64,000 bases of DNA from Corynebacterium kalinowskii (GTDB lineage: Bacteria > Actinomycetota > Actinomycetes > Mycobacteriales > Mycobacteriaceae): positions 558,001 to 622,000 of the forward strand of contig NZ_CP046452.1 of NCBI RefSeq assembly GCF_009734385.1. Reading direction: 5' to 3'. Below are positions 45,331-53,894 of this stretch, piece by piece. Made by a program: the position numbers and the translations under genes. Under the pieces are notes generated by a model. That model ran no database searches. It was not told where the DNA came from and was given only the letters and a program-made list of their open reading frames with translations. Each line of letters starts with the position of its first letter. Within the stretch, counting starts at the first letter, position 1.

Positions 45331-46023
45331 CTAAGGGCACTTCACCAAAATGTTGCTGATCGCGTCCTTTTCGGGCGCGGTCACCCACAGCTGGTACTTT
45401 GCTTTCACATTCACCTGCCGAGTGACGTATTCGCAGCGAAAGGCCTTGTTCGCCGGCAGCCAGGTCGCGGCATCACCGTCGCCTTTTTGCTGGTTCGCAG
45501 GGCCATCGACTGCCAACAGGTTGAGCGGGTCGTTCGCGAAGTTGCGGCGCTGCTCCTCGCTCAGCTGCTGTGCGCCCGTCTGCCACGCGTTAGAAAGCGC
45601 CACGACGTGGTCGATTTGCACCGCGCTGGACGTATCTTGGCCACGGACGAAGTTGATGTCGGCGGCGGTGTAAGGATCGTGTAGCAACCCGGTCAGTACC
45701 ACGCAATTACGGGTACCGTCCTTGAACGTTTCATTGACCAGGTCGCGCTGCAGAATATCGTTGCGGGTATCGCAGCCGTTGTGGCCGTATTCGACATTGA
45801 CATCATCGGTCCACGCCTGTCCGAATTGCGCCCGTTCGTAGCCCGTCTTCGGTGCGCGACCCTTCACTGGCAGGCTGTTGAGCGTGGCTAAAGTGCCCGC
45901 GCTTTGCGACGCCACAGGGGCAGAATCCGAGCTGCCGAAAGAACTACCGACGGCACCGGCAGGTACGGAACTGAGGGAAAACGCAGCAATACACGCAATG
46001 GTGGTAACGAACGAACGACGCAC
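45331..46023 (-). CDS. Secreted HNH endonuclease family protein
   Basis: The 230 residues have a signal peptide (1-24, AGA-VG). The HNH/DUF1524 fold shows Asp138-His139 (QIDHVVALSNAW), Asn168 (DPLNLL) and Asn177/Asn-rich DGPANQQKGD, with Cys84, Cys107 and two more Cys that can form disulfides. It is probably an exported nuclease for DNA scavenging. The start is GTG 46023, and its AGGAG ribosome site lies inside a palindrome (46025-46052). Confidence 0.88.
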   Translation of the reverse strand: MRRSFVTTIACIAAFSLSSVPAGAVGSSFGSSDSAPVASQSAGTLATLNSLPVKGRAPKTGYERAQFGQAWTDDVNVEYGHNGCDTRNDILQRDLVNETFKDGTRNCVVLTGLLHDPYTAADINFVRGQDTSSAVQIDHVVALSNAWQTGAQQLSEEQRRNFANDPLNLLAVDGPANQQKGDGDAATWLPANKAFRCEYVTRQVNVKAKYQLWVTAPEKDAISNILVKCP

Positions 46024-46024
46024 A

Positions 46025-46052
46025 ATGAGCTCCTTAAGGTTAAGGAGCTCAT
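46025..46052 (-). promoter_or_regulatory. 13-bp palindrome over the ribosome site of the HNH gene
   Basis: ATGAGCTCCTTAA and TTAAGGAGCTCAT are perfect inverted arms separated by two bases. In the minus-strand mRNA AGGAG (complement of 46030-46034) is paired. It lies between the radical SAM gene end (46067) and the HNH start (46023) and lacks a T-run. Confidence 0.65.
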
Positions 46053-46066
46053 GTTAACTGATGGGG

Positions 46067-47287
46067 CTAGTGGTGTGCGGCTGACGCTTCCGCGGTCCGG
46101 GCAACTGTAATGGGAATCTCAACGGGGCGCGTCGGTACCTCTGGTGCGGGCCCATTCCATGCAGGTGGCACGTAGACGCACGTCGGATCGGAGGCACTCA
46201 CATCGCCGGTGAGGGCGTAAGCCGTGGACCTAGAACCGCCGCAGACATCGTGGAACTCGCACACGGAGCACTTGCCGTGCCATGAATTAGGATCGCGGAG
46301 CTTCTTGAACACCGGGGAGTTGGTGTAAATGTCATGGAAGTCCTCAGTCTTCACGTTTCCGCAGTGCAGCGGTAGGAAACCGTTGGGGTAGACATCACCG
46401 ACGTGGTCAATGAATGCGAAGCCGGAGCCTGAGTTGACCGCCATCGGCGCCCGTGGTGGACGTGGATTTTCTGCTACAGCGCCGAGCAATTCAGCAGTCT
46501 CTTCGGTGAGCTCGCGGTAGAGGTCCCCGCCGTCGAAAAGCACGCCTTGCTCGTTTTGGATGACCACGCGGCGATATTGTGGCGCTTCGGTGGTCTTGAT
46601 TGCGATGCGGTTGGAGACGTCGGCGAGCCAGTGCAGCACATCTTCTCGCTCCTGTGGGCTGAGGGCGTTGAGATCTGCGCCGCGGCCGGTGGGGACGAGG
46701 AAGAAGACGTACCACATCTTTGCGCCCATCTCGATGACCTTCTTGAGCAGGGCAGGGGCTTCGCGGATGTTCTTCTTGGTCAGCGTTGAATTGATTTGAA
46801 GTCGGTAGCCCGCTTCGTTGATGACCGGGGCCATCGCTACGGTTTGGTCGAAAGTACCCGAGAATCCGCGGAAAGCATCGTGAGTTTCTGGGGTGGCGCC
46901 GTCCAACGACATGGACATAGCTTTGCCACCGGCTTCGCGCAGGGACCTCACTCGCTCTGGGGTGAGCTTCGGGGTGACAGAAGGGGAGAGGGAGATATTC
47001 AGGCCCAGCTCGGTGCCGTATCGGGTGAGCTCCTCAAGGTCGGCGCGCTCGAAAGGGTCACCGCCGGTAAAGACAACCAACGGTTTTGGCCTGTCGTAGC
47101 TTGCCAGCTTGTCCAGCAACCGCTTGCCCTGCTCCGTGGTGAGCTGATTCGGGTTTGGTTCATGTTGGGCATCCGCGCGGCAGTGTTTGCACACGAGGGC
47201 GCAGGCTCGAGTCACCTCCCAAATCACGATGAACGGCTTGGCATTGATGTCGTGACGAACGGTTCGTACAACGGGCGCATGGGACAA
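46067..47287 (-). CDS. Radical SAM/SPASM protein, TIGR04053-like
   Basis: The 406 residues have the radical SAM cluster motif C29-x3-C33-x2-C36 (RACALVCKHC) and GGDPF. A C-terminal SPASM region (LHCGNVKT, CSVCEFHDVCGG, DPTCVYV) binds auxiliary iron-sulfur clusters. It resembles AhbD/NirJ, which modify haem side chains, and the TIGR04053 group found in actinobacteria. No precursor peptide gene is seen nearby. TTG 47287 has GGAGGG seven bases upstream. The substrate is unknown. Confidence 0.87.
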   Translation of the reverse strand: MSHAPVVRTVRHDINAKPFIVIWEVTRACALVCKHCRADAQHEPNPNQLTTEQGKRLLDKLASYDRPKPLVVFTGGDPFERADLEELTRYGTELGLNISLSPSVTPKLTPERVRSLREAGGKAMSMSLDGATPETHDAFRGFSGTFDQTVAMAPVINEAGYRLQINSTLTKKNIREAPALLKKVIEMGAKMWYVFFLVPTGRGADLNALSPQEREDVLHWLADVSNRIAIKTTEAPQYRRVVIQNEQGVLFDGGDLYRELTEETAELLGAVAENPRPPRAPMAVNSGSGFAFIDHVGDVYPNGFLPLHCGNVKTEDFHDIYTNSPVFKKLRDPNSWHGKCSVCEFHDVCGGSRSTAYALTGDVSASDPTCVYVPPAWNGPAPEVPTRPVEIPITVARTAEASAAHH

Positions 47288-47382
47288 GGCGATACCCTCC
47301 TATAAACAGGCAGTTATCTCCGACGCTAGCCCCGCTCGTAGTCATTAGTCCAACTTTGTGACGAACAACTACAATCAGACAT

Positions 47383-47856
47383 ATGCGCGTATATCTTGGA
47401 GCGGACCACGCAGGGTTCGAGATGAAGAATGTTATTGCCGAGCACCTCAAGAACCTCGGTCACGAGGTCATTGACTGTGGCGCTCACACCTACGATGCCG
47501 AAGACGATTACCCAGCATTCTGCATCGAGGCAGCTTCCCGCACCGTGAACGATCCAGGTTCCCTGGGCATCGTCCTCGGAGGCTCCGGCAACGGCGAGCA
47601 GATTGCAGCTAACAAGGTCAAGGGTGCCCGCTGCGCACTGGCATGGTCCCCAGAGACTGCACGCCTCGCCCGCGAGCACAATAACGCCCAGCTCATCGGC
47701 CTCGGTGGTCGCATGCACACTGAAGAGGAAGCGCTCGCTATTGTCGACGCGTTCCTCGATCAGGAGTGGAGCCAGGCAGAGCGTCACCAGCGTCGTATCG
47801 ACATCCTTGCTGACTACGAAAAGACCGGAATCGCTCCGGCACTGCCGACCGAATAG
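47383..47856 (+). CDS. rpiB: Ribose-5-phosphate isomerase B
   Basis: This 157-residue enzyme of the pentose phosphate pathway has GADHAGFEMK and GGSGNGEQIAANKV. The catalytic Cys of E. coli RpiB is absent from this loop. A Glu (in NGEQ) acts as base, as in the mycobacterial subclass. His/Arg residues for phosphate (RCALAW, RMHT) are kept. TACAAT (47370-47375) lies seven bases before the ATG and no ribosome site is visible, so it is probably leaderless. Confidence 0.95.
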   Translation: MRVYLGADHAGFEMKNVIAEHLKNLGHEVIDCGAHTYDAEDDYPAFCIEAASRTVNDPGSLGIVLGGSGNGEQIAANKVKGARCALAWSPETARLAREHNNAQLIGLGGRMHTEEEALAIVDAFLDQEWSQAERHQRRIDILADYEKTGIAPALPTE

Positions 47857-47868
47857 TTTTTGAGTGAG

Positions 47869-47901
47869 AAAAGACCCCGAGAAATACTCGGGGTCTTTCT
47901 T
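47869..47901. terminator. Bidirectional terminator between rpiB and the GGGDF gene
   Basis: AAAGACCCCGAG (47870-47881) pairs perfectly with CTCGGGGTCTTT (47887-47898). A-rich and T-rich flanks allow function for both convergent genes. Confidence 0.9.
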
Positions 47902-47910
47902 CATGTGCGA

Positions 47911-48690
47911 CTAGAAATCAAATCCACCGAAGTCGCCACCACCAAAGTCTCCGCCGCCGAAATCAAAGTCCCCTCCGGTATCCGCGCCGGCGTCCCCGAC
48001 ATCTTGGGAACCAGCGGCATCCATACCGTCCTGGAAACCGTCGCCATATCCGCTCTCGAACGCTGAGGCATCGTAGCCGATGCCAGACATGCCATTGAAT
48101 AGCGAGGAAAACAGCAAAACAGAGCCTGCGGTCCACACGCCGGTGCGCAATGCAGATGCCCACCATGGTTCGGAGTACCAACCTGCGGGAACAGGGCGGC
48201 CAGCAACCATGCCGCCCGGGTGATAGTGATTGGCCTGTGGCGTAGCCTGTGGGGATACGGTGATCTGGCGGCCTTCGAAGTTGATCGTGCGATCTTCAGT
48301 CACTTGACCTGCCTGACGCTGACCTTCTAGAGGTGGCAGCTCCGGACCTGCCGGCAGTCCCATGATGTCGCGAGCTGCATTGACAAAGTGCAAACCCTCC
48401 AACGCCGATTCTCGGGCGAGTCCCGCCTGCTTGACAGTCTGGGCAGTGCTGATTTGGGAGCTCGCAGCGTTGTACCGTTCAGAGGCATCCGCCATCGCTT
48501 GGGTGGATGCAACGTCGGTTCCAGAGATAGACAAGACCTGACTGCCCAGGCGTTCGATCCAACGACGTGCGTCTGCGGCAGCATCATCGAAATCGGCTGC
48601 GCTTTGGGCTTTGCCACCCTTAGTTAGATAAGAAACCGCAACAACTGCGCCGGCAACAGCGAGCACAACAATTAATAGGCCCACGCCCAC
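47911..48690 (-). CDS. Membrane-anchored protein with GGGDF-repeat tail
   Basis: The 259 residues start with a hydrophobic anchor (3-21), a helical Ala/Gln-rich domain similar to DUF1542 proteins (about 30-115), a linker with NHYHPGG, a second hydrophobic patch (about 190-205), and an Asp/Gly/Phe repeat tail (DFGGGDFGGGDFGGFDF). The tail is low-complexity and may phase separate or bind a partner. The start is one of two GTGs after AGGAG (48690 or 48684). Function is unknown. Confidence 0.7.
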   Translation of the reverse strand: MGVGLLIVVLAVAGAVVAVSYLTKGGKAQSAADFDDAAADARRWIERLGSQVLSISGTDVASTQAMADASERYNAASSQISTAQTVKQAGLARESALEGLHFVNAARDIMGLPAGPELPPLEGQRQAGQVTEDRTINFEGRQITVSPQATPQANHYHPGGMVAGRPVPAGWYSEPWWASALRTGVWTAGSVLLFSSLFNGMSGIGYDASAFESGYGDGFQDGMDAAGSQDVGDAGADTGGDFDFGGGDFGGGDFGGFDF

Positions 48691-48757
48691 ACTCTCCTAA
48701 AACTATTGGGGATGATGTAGGAGAAACGGATAATCGGGGCCGAAAGTTCCGTGGGGG

Positions 48758-48982
48758 TTAACCCTCGGAGGTTGTGCGAGATTTCTGTCGCTTAGCTGCC
48801 CAGTCGCGTACGTCCTCGGAACTCCACAGTGTGAGCCCATGAAGCTTGGCAACTGGCTTCGGTGCGCGTCCGCGACCGGCGTAACTGGTGAAAGTACCGC
48901 GAGCAGTGTTCGAATACTGAGCGCACTCGGCTGCTGTCCACAGTTCTTGTCCGGAATTGGCATCGATAATCTTAGGTTGCAT
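48758..48982 (-). CDS. Small helix-turn-helix protein (excisionase/MerR-like)
   Basis: The 74 residues from ATG 48982 contain ELWTAAECAQYSNTARGTFT and KLHGLTLWSSEDVRDW. This is the pattern of AlpA/Xis-type winged-helix proteins, where the first helix pair reads DNA and W/EDV closes the fold. It stands alone, with no integrase nearby, so it is more likely a chromosomal regulator than a phage excisionase. It lies 68 bases before the GGGDF-tail gene on the same strand. Confidence 0.7.
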   Translation of the reverse strand: MQPKIIDANSGQELWTAAECAQYSNTARGTFTSYAGRGRAPKPVAKLHGLTLWSSEDVRDWAAKRQKSRTTSEG

Positions 48983-49104
48983 AAGGACTGATTTTAGAGA
49001 GCTTATTTGAAATATAGGTCTAATCTTTGGCACAGTTCAATAACAGAATGGAGATTTGGGAAAGTGTTTCTGCGTGCGCTATAGTTATGCGTCGTACCAC
49101 ATGC

Positions 49105-49179
49105 GGGAGTGTCGTATAGTGGCTATTACCCCAGCCTTCCAAGCTGGTGACGCGGGTTCGATTCCCGTCACTCCCTCCA
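49105..49179 (+). tRNA. tRNA-Gly (anticodon UCC)
   Basis: The acceptor GGGAGTG pairs with CACTCCC, followed by U73 (glycine identity) and an encoded CCA. Anticodon loop CTTCCAA gives TCC. Confidence 0.95.
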
Positions 49180-49187
49180 AGATTTTT

Positions 49188-49218
49188 ATCGCCTTAACCT
49201 CAGGTTAGGGCGATTTTT
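49188..49218 (+). terminator. Terminator of tRNA-Gly
   Basis: ATCGCCTTAACCT pairs with AGGTTAGGGCGAT around a single C, with a T-T mismatch zone, followed by TTTTT. Confidence 0.85.
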
Positions 49219-49457
49219 CGTTCTCAGGTGTGGTGTGTAGTACCTGGTTGAGTGGTTTTCATTAGGAGTGGATTGGGGTTCCGTGAGTGGCTGTGGAATT
49301 TCAGTACTGTGAATTCGGCGAGGTGCACCGTCCGTTAAGCACAGGTGTGGCTGCGACCCATAGAAGCGGAAAATATCAGAACTACCTGCCGTTTTGCTTT
49401 CTCTGTCGAAGTCTGTGTAAAGTCTTCTCTCGTACCGCACAACAGCGGGACAAGCAA

Positions 49458-49531
49458 CGGGGCGTGGCGCAGCTTGGTAGCGCATCTGCTTTGGGAGCAG
49501 AGGGTCGCAGGTTCAAATCCTGTCGCCCCGA
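49458..49531 (+). tRNA. tRNA-Pro (anticodon UGG)
   Basis: The acceptor CGGGGCG pairs with CGCCCCG, discriminator A. Anticodon stem TCTGC/GCAGA encloses TTTGGGA (TGG). CCA is not encoded. Confidence 0.95.
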
Positions 49532-49535
49532 CAGT

Positions 49536-49571
49536 AATGAGGTGTCACAGTAATGTGGTACCTCATTTTTG
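49536..49571 (+). terminator. Terminator of tRNA-Pro
   Basis: AATGAGGT (49536-49543) pairs with ACCTCATT (49560-49567), with further inner pairing, and a T-run follows. Confidence 0.8.
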
Positions 49572-49674
49572 TTTGTGCCACTGTTAAGACCCCCTCGTTG
49601 AATTAGGCTGAAATTGCCACAGGTAGAGTGTTGACTTAATTCAATCGTATTAACCGACCCCAGGAGATTTACTC

Positions 49675-51024
49675 GTGAAGAGTTCCGTAGAGCAGCTGAG
49701 CGAAACCCGCGTCAAGATCACAGCGCAGATTCCTTTCGAGGAACTCAAGCCTGAATTCGACCAGGCCTACCAGACGCTGTCTCAGCAGGTTTCCATCCCG
49801 GGCTTCCGCAAGGGCAAGGCTCCACGTCAGCTTCTTGAGGCACGCATCGGTCGCGGCCCCGTGCTGGAGCAGGTCATCAACGACATGCTTCCTTCCCGCT
49901 ACTCCCAGGCGGTTGACGAGCATGAGCTGAAGGTTATCGGCCAGCCAGTCATCGATGTCACCAAGTTGGAAGACGGCGAGCTCGTCGAGTTCACTGCTGA
50001 CGTTGACGTTCGCCCTGAGATCACCGTTCCTGATTTCTCCAAGATCAACGTCGAGGTTCCAGCACTGGCTGCGGGCGAAGACGCTATCGACCACGAGTTG
50101 GATCACCTGCGCGAGCGCTTCGGCACTCTCAAGGACCACAACCACAAGCTGAAGAAGGGCGAGTTCGTCACCATCAACCTCTCCGCTACCGTGGACGGCG
50201 AGCCAGTTGACGAAGCCACCACCGAGGGGCTCAACTACGAAATCGGTAGCGACGAGCTTATCGACGGCCTCGACAAGGCTCTCATCGGCATGAAGAAGGA
50301 CGAAGAAGCCGAGTTCACCACGACCCTGACCCAGCCTGAGTACGAGGGCAAGGAAGCATTGGTCAAGGTTGAGATCACCGCTACCAAGATGCGCGAGCTT
50401 CCTGAAGCTGATGACGAGTTCGCTCAGATGGCTTCCGAGTTTGACACCATTGCTGAGCTGCGCGAGTCCCTAGCCAAGCAGGTGGAGGAGAACTCCAAGG
50501 GTCAGCAGGCTAGCGCTATTCGTGACGCTGTTTTGAAGGAAGCTTTGGCACAGTCCGAGTTCCCACTGCCTGAGTCCATCGTTGAGGAGCAGGTGCAGGG
50601 CCAGCTTCAGCAGCTGCTCGGCCAGTTCGGCGGCGACGAGAACCTGTTCAACTCCCTCCTGGAGGCACAGGGCACGTCTCGCGAGAAGTTCGATGCTGAC
50701 TCCCGCACGTCCGCTGAAGATGCAGTTCGCACCCAGCTGTTCCTTGACGTTCTTGCAGAGGAAGAGCAGCCAGAGGTTTCCCAGCAGGAGCTGTCTGACC
50801 ACATTCTGTTCACCGCCCAGTCCTACGGCATGGACCCTAACCAGTTCGTCCAGCAGCTGACCCAGTCTGGCCAGATTGCTAACCTGTTTGCCGACGTTCG
50901 TCGTGGCAAGGCTCTCGCAGCTGCAATCTGCAAGACTTCCGTCAAGGATGCAGACGGCAACGACGTTGATCCAGCTCAGTACTTCGGTGCTGAAGAGGAA
51001 GAGACCGAGTCTGCTGAGGCTTAA
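49675..51024 (+). CDS. tig: Trigger factor chaperone
   Basis: This 449-residue ribosome-associated chaperone has an N-terminal ribosome-binding domain with the signature [13 protein letters not shown] (about 43-55), a central FKBP-type peptidyl-prolyl isomerase domain (about 150-245) and a C-terminal helical arm domain. It folds nascent chains in the cytoplasm. GTG 49675 follows CAGGAGA. The acidic C-terminus ([10 protein letters not shown]) is common in actinobacteria. Its place before clpP1P2 is conserved widely. Confidence 0.96.
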   Translation: MKSSVEQLSETRVKITAQIPFEELKPEFDQAYQTLSQQVSIPGFRKGKAPRQLLEARIGRGPVLEQVINDMLPSRYSQAVDEHELKVIGQPVIDVTKLEDGELVEFTADVDVRPEITVPDFSKINVEVPALAAGEDAIDHELDHLRERFGTLKDHNHKLKKGEFVTINLSATVDGEPVDEATTEGLNYEIGSDELIDGLDKALIGMKKDEEAEFTTTLTQPEYEGKEALVKVEITATKMRELPEADDEFAQMASEFDTIAELRESLAKQVEENSKGQQASAIRDAVLKEALAQSEFPLPESIVEEQVQGQLQQLLGQFGGDENLFNSLLEAQGTSREKFDADSRTSAEDAVRTQLFLDVLAEEEQPEVSQQELSDHILFTAQSYGMDPNQFVQQLTQSGQIANLFADVRRGKALAAAICKTSVKDADGNDVDPAQYFGAEEEETESAEA

Positions 51025-51040
51025 TCTTCCTTAAAGCTTT

Positions 51041-51072
51041 GGCCCGGTGGGATTTATCCCGCCGGGCCTTTG
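51041..51072 (+). terminator. Terminator of tig
   Basis: GGCCCGGTGGGA pairs with TCCCGCCGGGCC around TTTA, followed by TTTG. It also faces the convergent double-TetR gene. Confidence 0.85.
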
Positions 51073-51077
51073 CCATT

Positions 51078-52463
51078 TCATCGATTAACTTGGTGGAATT
51101 GATCTGTCACGCCAGGCAGATGAAGGCCCCAGCGTCGCACCATGCCAGAGCTGGATACATCGACGCCGGTGCGGATGAGGTCGAATCGAAGATTTTCCTC
51201 AAGTTCGGAGAGCGCGCCACAGCTCATCAGCATTGCTAGGCCGTGGACGGTTGCCCAAAGGCTGACGGTGGTTTCAAACAGGCTCCACGAGTCGGTGGGG
51301 CCACCGCCTAGAACGATATTTTTCTCCACGATGGTGAAGAGTGCCTTGAGCGCGTCTCCCATTTCTAGATCGCCAAGTTCGGTGTCAAATTCGATGGGAA
51401 CGATGGACCCCGATGCAATCGTGCTCAGTACTTGGAAGGTGAGCGGGTCGATCATTGCGAGACTGGCGTACGCAACACCAGGCAGTGTGCCATGCAAATA
51501 TGGCGGTAGTTCGGGTTGGAGAAGTCGCGCTTGTTCGATGAATATGGATTTAACGTATAAATTGAGGAACTCTTCCACCTGAGACTCGAGCGATCGCTCC
51601 ATCTCGATGAATGGTAGGAAATTTGAAGAGTGCAGGCCGATGCGCGCGGCGACCGAGGATAGCGACAATGCTTCAGGGCCATCGTTTTTGATGAGCTCGA
51701 TCGCGCTGCGGAATAGGGCAAATCGGGTCTGTTCGGCGTCGTTAAGCGGCAGTTTGCGTGCCGGCGGGACGAAATAGTCCTGGGGATTGCGGAAGGGCTC
51801 GGGTTCAGGACAGCAGATTGTTCCCGTCTTGAGCACGTCCCAGGAGCTAGCGTAGAGGTGATTGACCATCGAAATGTAAAGCTGGCGTTTGCCTGCGGGG
51901 AGAAGATTGCTCGCGATGCCGAACGTATTGAGGTGAGCCAAGCCGACGAAACCTGCGTAGATTGTTGTCGATACCGATATCCATAGCCAAACGTCTTGTG
52001 GGCCGTGGTGCTGTCGCATTTCTGACCGGACCATGTCCAAGATGACCCGAAAAGCTGGGTCGACTCCCTCTAATTCGGAGTCGAATGATTCTGGAAGTTT
52101 TGTGGTGCGAGCGAGGGTGAAATAAGCAGTGAAGGCAGCTGGATCTTCCTGCCCAAAAGATCTAGTTGCATTGCTGTATCTCACGAGCCGTTCCGAGAAA
52201 GGAATCTGGCAGGTTTCCAGCACGCGCTTGTCGACGAAATGATTTTCAAATGCTGCCGAAACTCGGCGAGCTAACTCGTCCTGAAATTCCTTATCGGTCG
52301 GGAAGATGGCGCGAGCAGTAGCAAACTGGCCCGAATTAGGATCGATTGTGTGCGCTAAGGTTGGCGCCGGAGCGTAAATGGTACCGGCTTTGGCAATGCC
52401 CAAAGCGATCAAGCGCTCGCGTAAGGCGCTTGTTTCGATCTCGGAGTGATAGGGCCAGCCCAT
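51078..52463 (-). CDS. Fused double-TetR regulator
   Basis: The 461 residues appear to be two TetR units in one chain. The second unit has a clear helix-turn-helix (FALFRSAIELIKNDGPEA, SLSSVAARIGLHSSNFLPF, about 248-285). The first unit has a degenerate one (about 13-60, ending RAIFPTDKEFQDEL). The ligand-domain landmarks repeat: FDSEL (127-131) and GLAHLNTFG (174-182) versus FDTEL (359-363) and GLAMLMSCG (408-416), at nearly equal spacing. It could bind DNA as a monomer-like pseudodimer. It is divergent from clpP1, sharing the region with the ClgR site. Targets are unknown. Confidence 0.78.
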   Translation of the reverse strand: MGWPYHSEIETSALRERLIALGIAKAGTIYAPAPTLAHTIDPNSGQFATARAIFPTDKEFQDELARRVSAAFENHFVDKRVLETCQIPFSERLVRYSNATRSFGQEDPAAFTAYFTLARTTKLPESFDSELEGVDPAFRVILDMVRSEMRQHHGPQDVWLWISVSTTIYAGFVGLAHLNTFGIASNLLPAGKRQLYISMVNHLYASSWDVLKTGTICCPEPEPFRNPQDYFVPPARKLPLNDAEQTRFALFRSAIELIKNDGPEALSLSSVAARIGLHSSNFLPFIEMERSLESQVEEFLNLYVKSIFIEQARLLQPELPPYLHGTLPGVAYASLAMIDPLTFQVLSTIASGSIVPIEFDTELGDLEMGDALKALFTIVEKNIVLGGGPTDSWSLFETTVSLWATVHGLAMLMSCGALSELEENLRFDLIRTGVDVSSSGMVRRWGLHLPGVTDQFHQVNR

Positions 52464-52527
52464 TCTTTAATAATAGCTTTATTTGCTGGTTTTGTTTCAA
52501 TGATTACCAGTGTTGCGTGGAGCGCAA

Positions 52528-52538
52528 CGCTGACAGCG
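52528..52538. promoter_or_regulatory. ClgR-type operator before clpP1P2
   Basis: CGCTGACAGCG fits the core CGCYNANRGCG of the ClgR consensus, and the flanking AAC on the right fits WWS. ClgR activates clp protease genes in C. glutamicum. A plausible -10 box TACATT lies at 52570-52575, about 30 bases downstream. Confidence 0.75.
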
Positions 52539-52608
52539 AACATGGGCATTTTTCCGTGGCGCGGTGCGTTACATTGGTTGCTAACGAAGATTAGAAAGTA
52601 GGGAATTT

Positions 52609-53190
52609 ATGACCTCACCAAACGGAATGAATCTGAGCGACTCCGTCTACGAGCGCCTGCTCCGCGAGCGCATCATTTTCCTGGGTAGCCAGGTAGACGA
52701 TGACATCGCAAACAAGCTGTGCGCTCAGATCTTGCTGCTGTCCGCCGAGGATCCGAACCGCGACATCTCCCTGTACATCAACTCCCCAGGTGGCTCCGTC
52801 ACCGCGGGTATGGCGATCTACGACACCATGAAGTACTCGCCGTGTGATATCGCCACATACGGCATGGGCCTGGCGGCTTCCATGGGTCAGTTCCTGCTCT
52901 CCGCAGGCACCAAGGGCAAGCGATACGCACTGCCGCACGCCCGCATCATGATGCACCAGCCTTCCGCTGGTGTTGGTGGCACCGCCTCCGACATTGCGAT
53001 TCAGGCTGAGCAGTTCGCACACACCAAGCGCGAAATGGCGGAATTGATCGCGGAGCACACCGGACAGACCTTTGAGCAGATCACCAAGGACTCTGACCGT
53101 GACCGCTGGTTCACCGCTGCGCAGGCGAAGGAATACGGCTTCGTCGACCACGTCATCGAGCACGCCAAGCACGGCGACATCACCAACTAG
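52609..53190 (+). CDS. clpP1: ATP-dependent Clp protease proteolytic subunit 1
   Basis: This 193-residue serine protease subunit has the triad Ser91 ([11 protein letters not shown]), His116 (MMHQPSAG) and Asp165 (SDRDRW). It lacks a long propeptide. In actinobacteria ClpP1 and ClpP2 rings pair to form one tetradecamer fed by ClpX or ClpC1; clpX is encoded about 2 kb downstream. clpP2 starts 18 bases later. Confidence 0.96.
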   Translation: MTSPNGMNLSDSVYERLLRERIIFLGSQVDDDIANKLCAQILLLSAEDPNRDISLYINSPGGSVTAGMAIYDTMKYSPCDIATYGMGLAASMGQFLLSAGTKGKRYALPHARIMMHQPSAGVGGTASDIAIQAEQFAHTKREMAELIAEHTGQTFEQITKDSDRDRWFTAAQAKEYGFVDHVIEHAKHGDITN

Positions 53191-53208
53191 GAAGGACTCA
53201 CACACATC

Positions 53209-53823
53209 ATGCAGATGCCTACTTCCCGTTACGTCCTTCCGCAGTTCGTCGAGCAATCCGCTTACGGCACGAAGACAACGGACCCTTACAACAAACTCTT
53301 TGAAGAGCGCATCATCTTCCTGGCCAACCAGGTTGACGATGTCACCGCTAACGACATCATGGCGCAGCTCCTCGTCCTCGAGGGCATGGACCCAGACCGC
53401 GACATCACCATGTACATCAACTCCCCAGGTGGTTCTTTCACCTCGTTGATGGCAATTTATGACACGATGCAGTACGTCCGTCCAGATGTCTCTACTGTCT
53501 GCCTCGGCCAGGCTGCCTCCGCTGCGGCAGTCCTGCTCGCAGCCGGCGCACCGGGCAAGCGTGCCGCATTGCCTAACGCTCGCATCTTGATCCACCAGCC
53601 TGCCACCGGTGGCGTGCAGGGCCAGGTTTCTGATCTGGAAATCCAGGCCCGTGAGATCGAACGCATGCGTTCCCTCATGGAAACCACCTTGGCTCACCAC
53701 ACCGGCAGGACCGCTGAGCAGATCCGCATCGACACTGACCGCGACAAGATCCTCACCGCGGCCGAAGCAGTGGAATATGGCCTCATTGACCAGGTCTTCG
53801 ACTACCGCAAGCTGAACGGCTAA
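53209..53823 (+). CDS. clpP2: ATP-dependent Clp protease proteolytic subunit 2
   Basis: The 204 residues have Ser104 (GQAASAAAVLL), His129 (LIHQPATGG) and Asp179 (DTDRDK). The N-terminal extension (SRYVLPQFVEQSAYG) resembles actinobacterial ClpP2. It is cotranscribed with clpP1 under the ClgR-type site and followed by a clear terminator. Confidence 0.96.
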   Translation: MQMPTSRYVLPQFVEQSAYGTKTTDPYNKLFEERIIFLANQVDDVTANDIMAQLLVLEGMDPDRDITMYINSPGGSFTSLMAIYDTMQYVRPDVSTVCLGQAASAAAVLLAAGAPGKRAALPNARILIHQPATGGVQGQVSDLEIQAREIERMRSLMETTLAHHTGRTAEQIRIDTDRDKILTAAEAVEYGLIDQVFDYRKLNG

Positions 53824-53836
53824 GGGATAGTCAAAC

Positions 53837-53869
53837 AGCCAGCTGAGATAAATTCTCGGCTGGCTTTTC
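53837..53869 (+). terminator. Terminator of clpP1P2
   Basis: AGCCAGCTGAG (53837-53847) pairs with CTCGGCTGGCT (53855-53865, one G-T pair), followed by TTTTC. Confidence 0.88.
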
Positions 53870-53894
53870 TGTTATGGGGGGTAGGTTGAGAGCC

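Noticed and set aside
48758-48982. Phage excisionase marking a prophage
   Set aside because: No integrase, phage gene or att repeat is found around it, so a chromosomal regulator is more likely.
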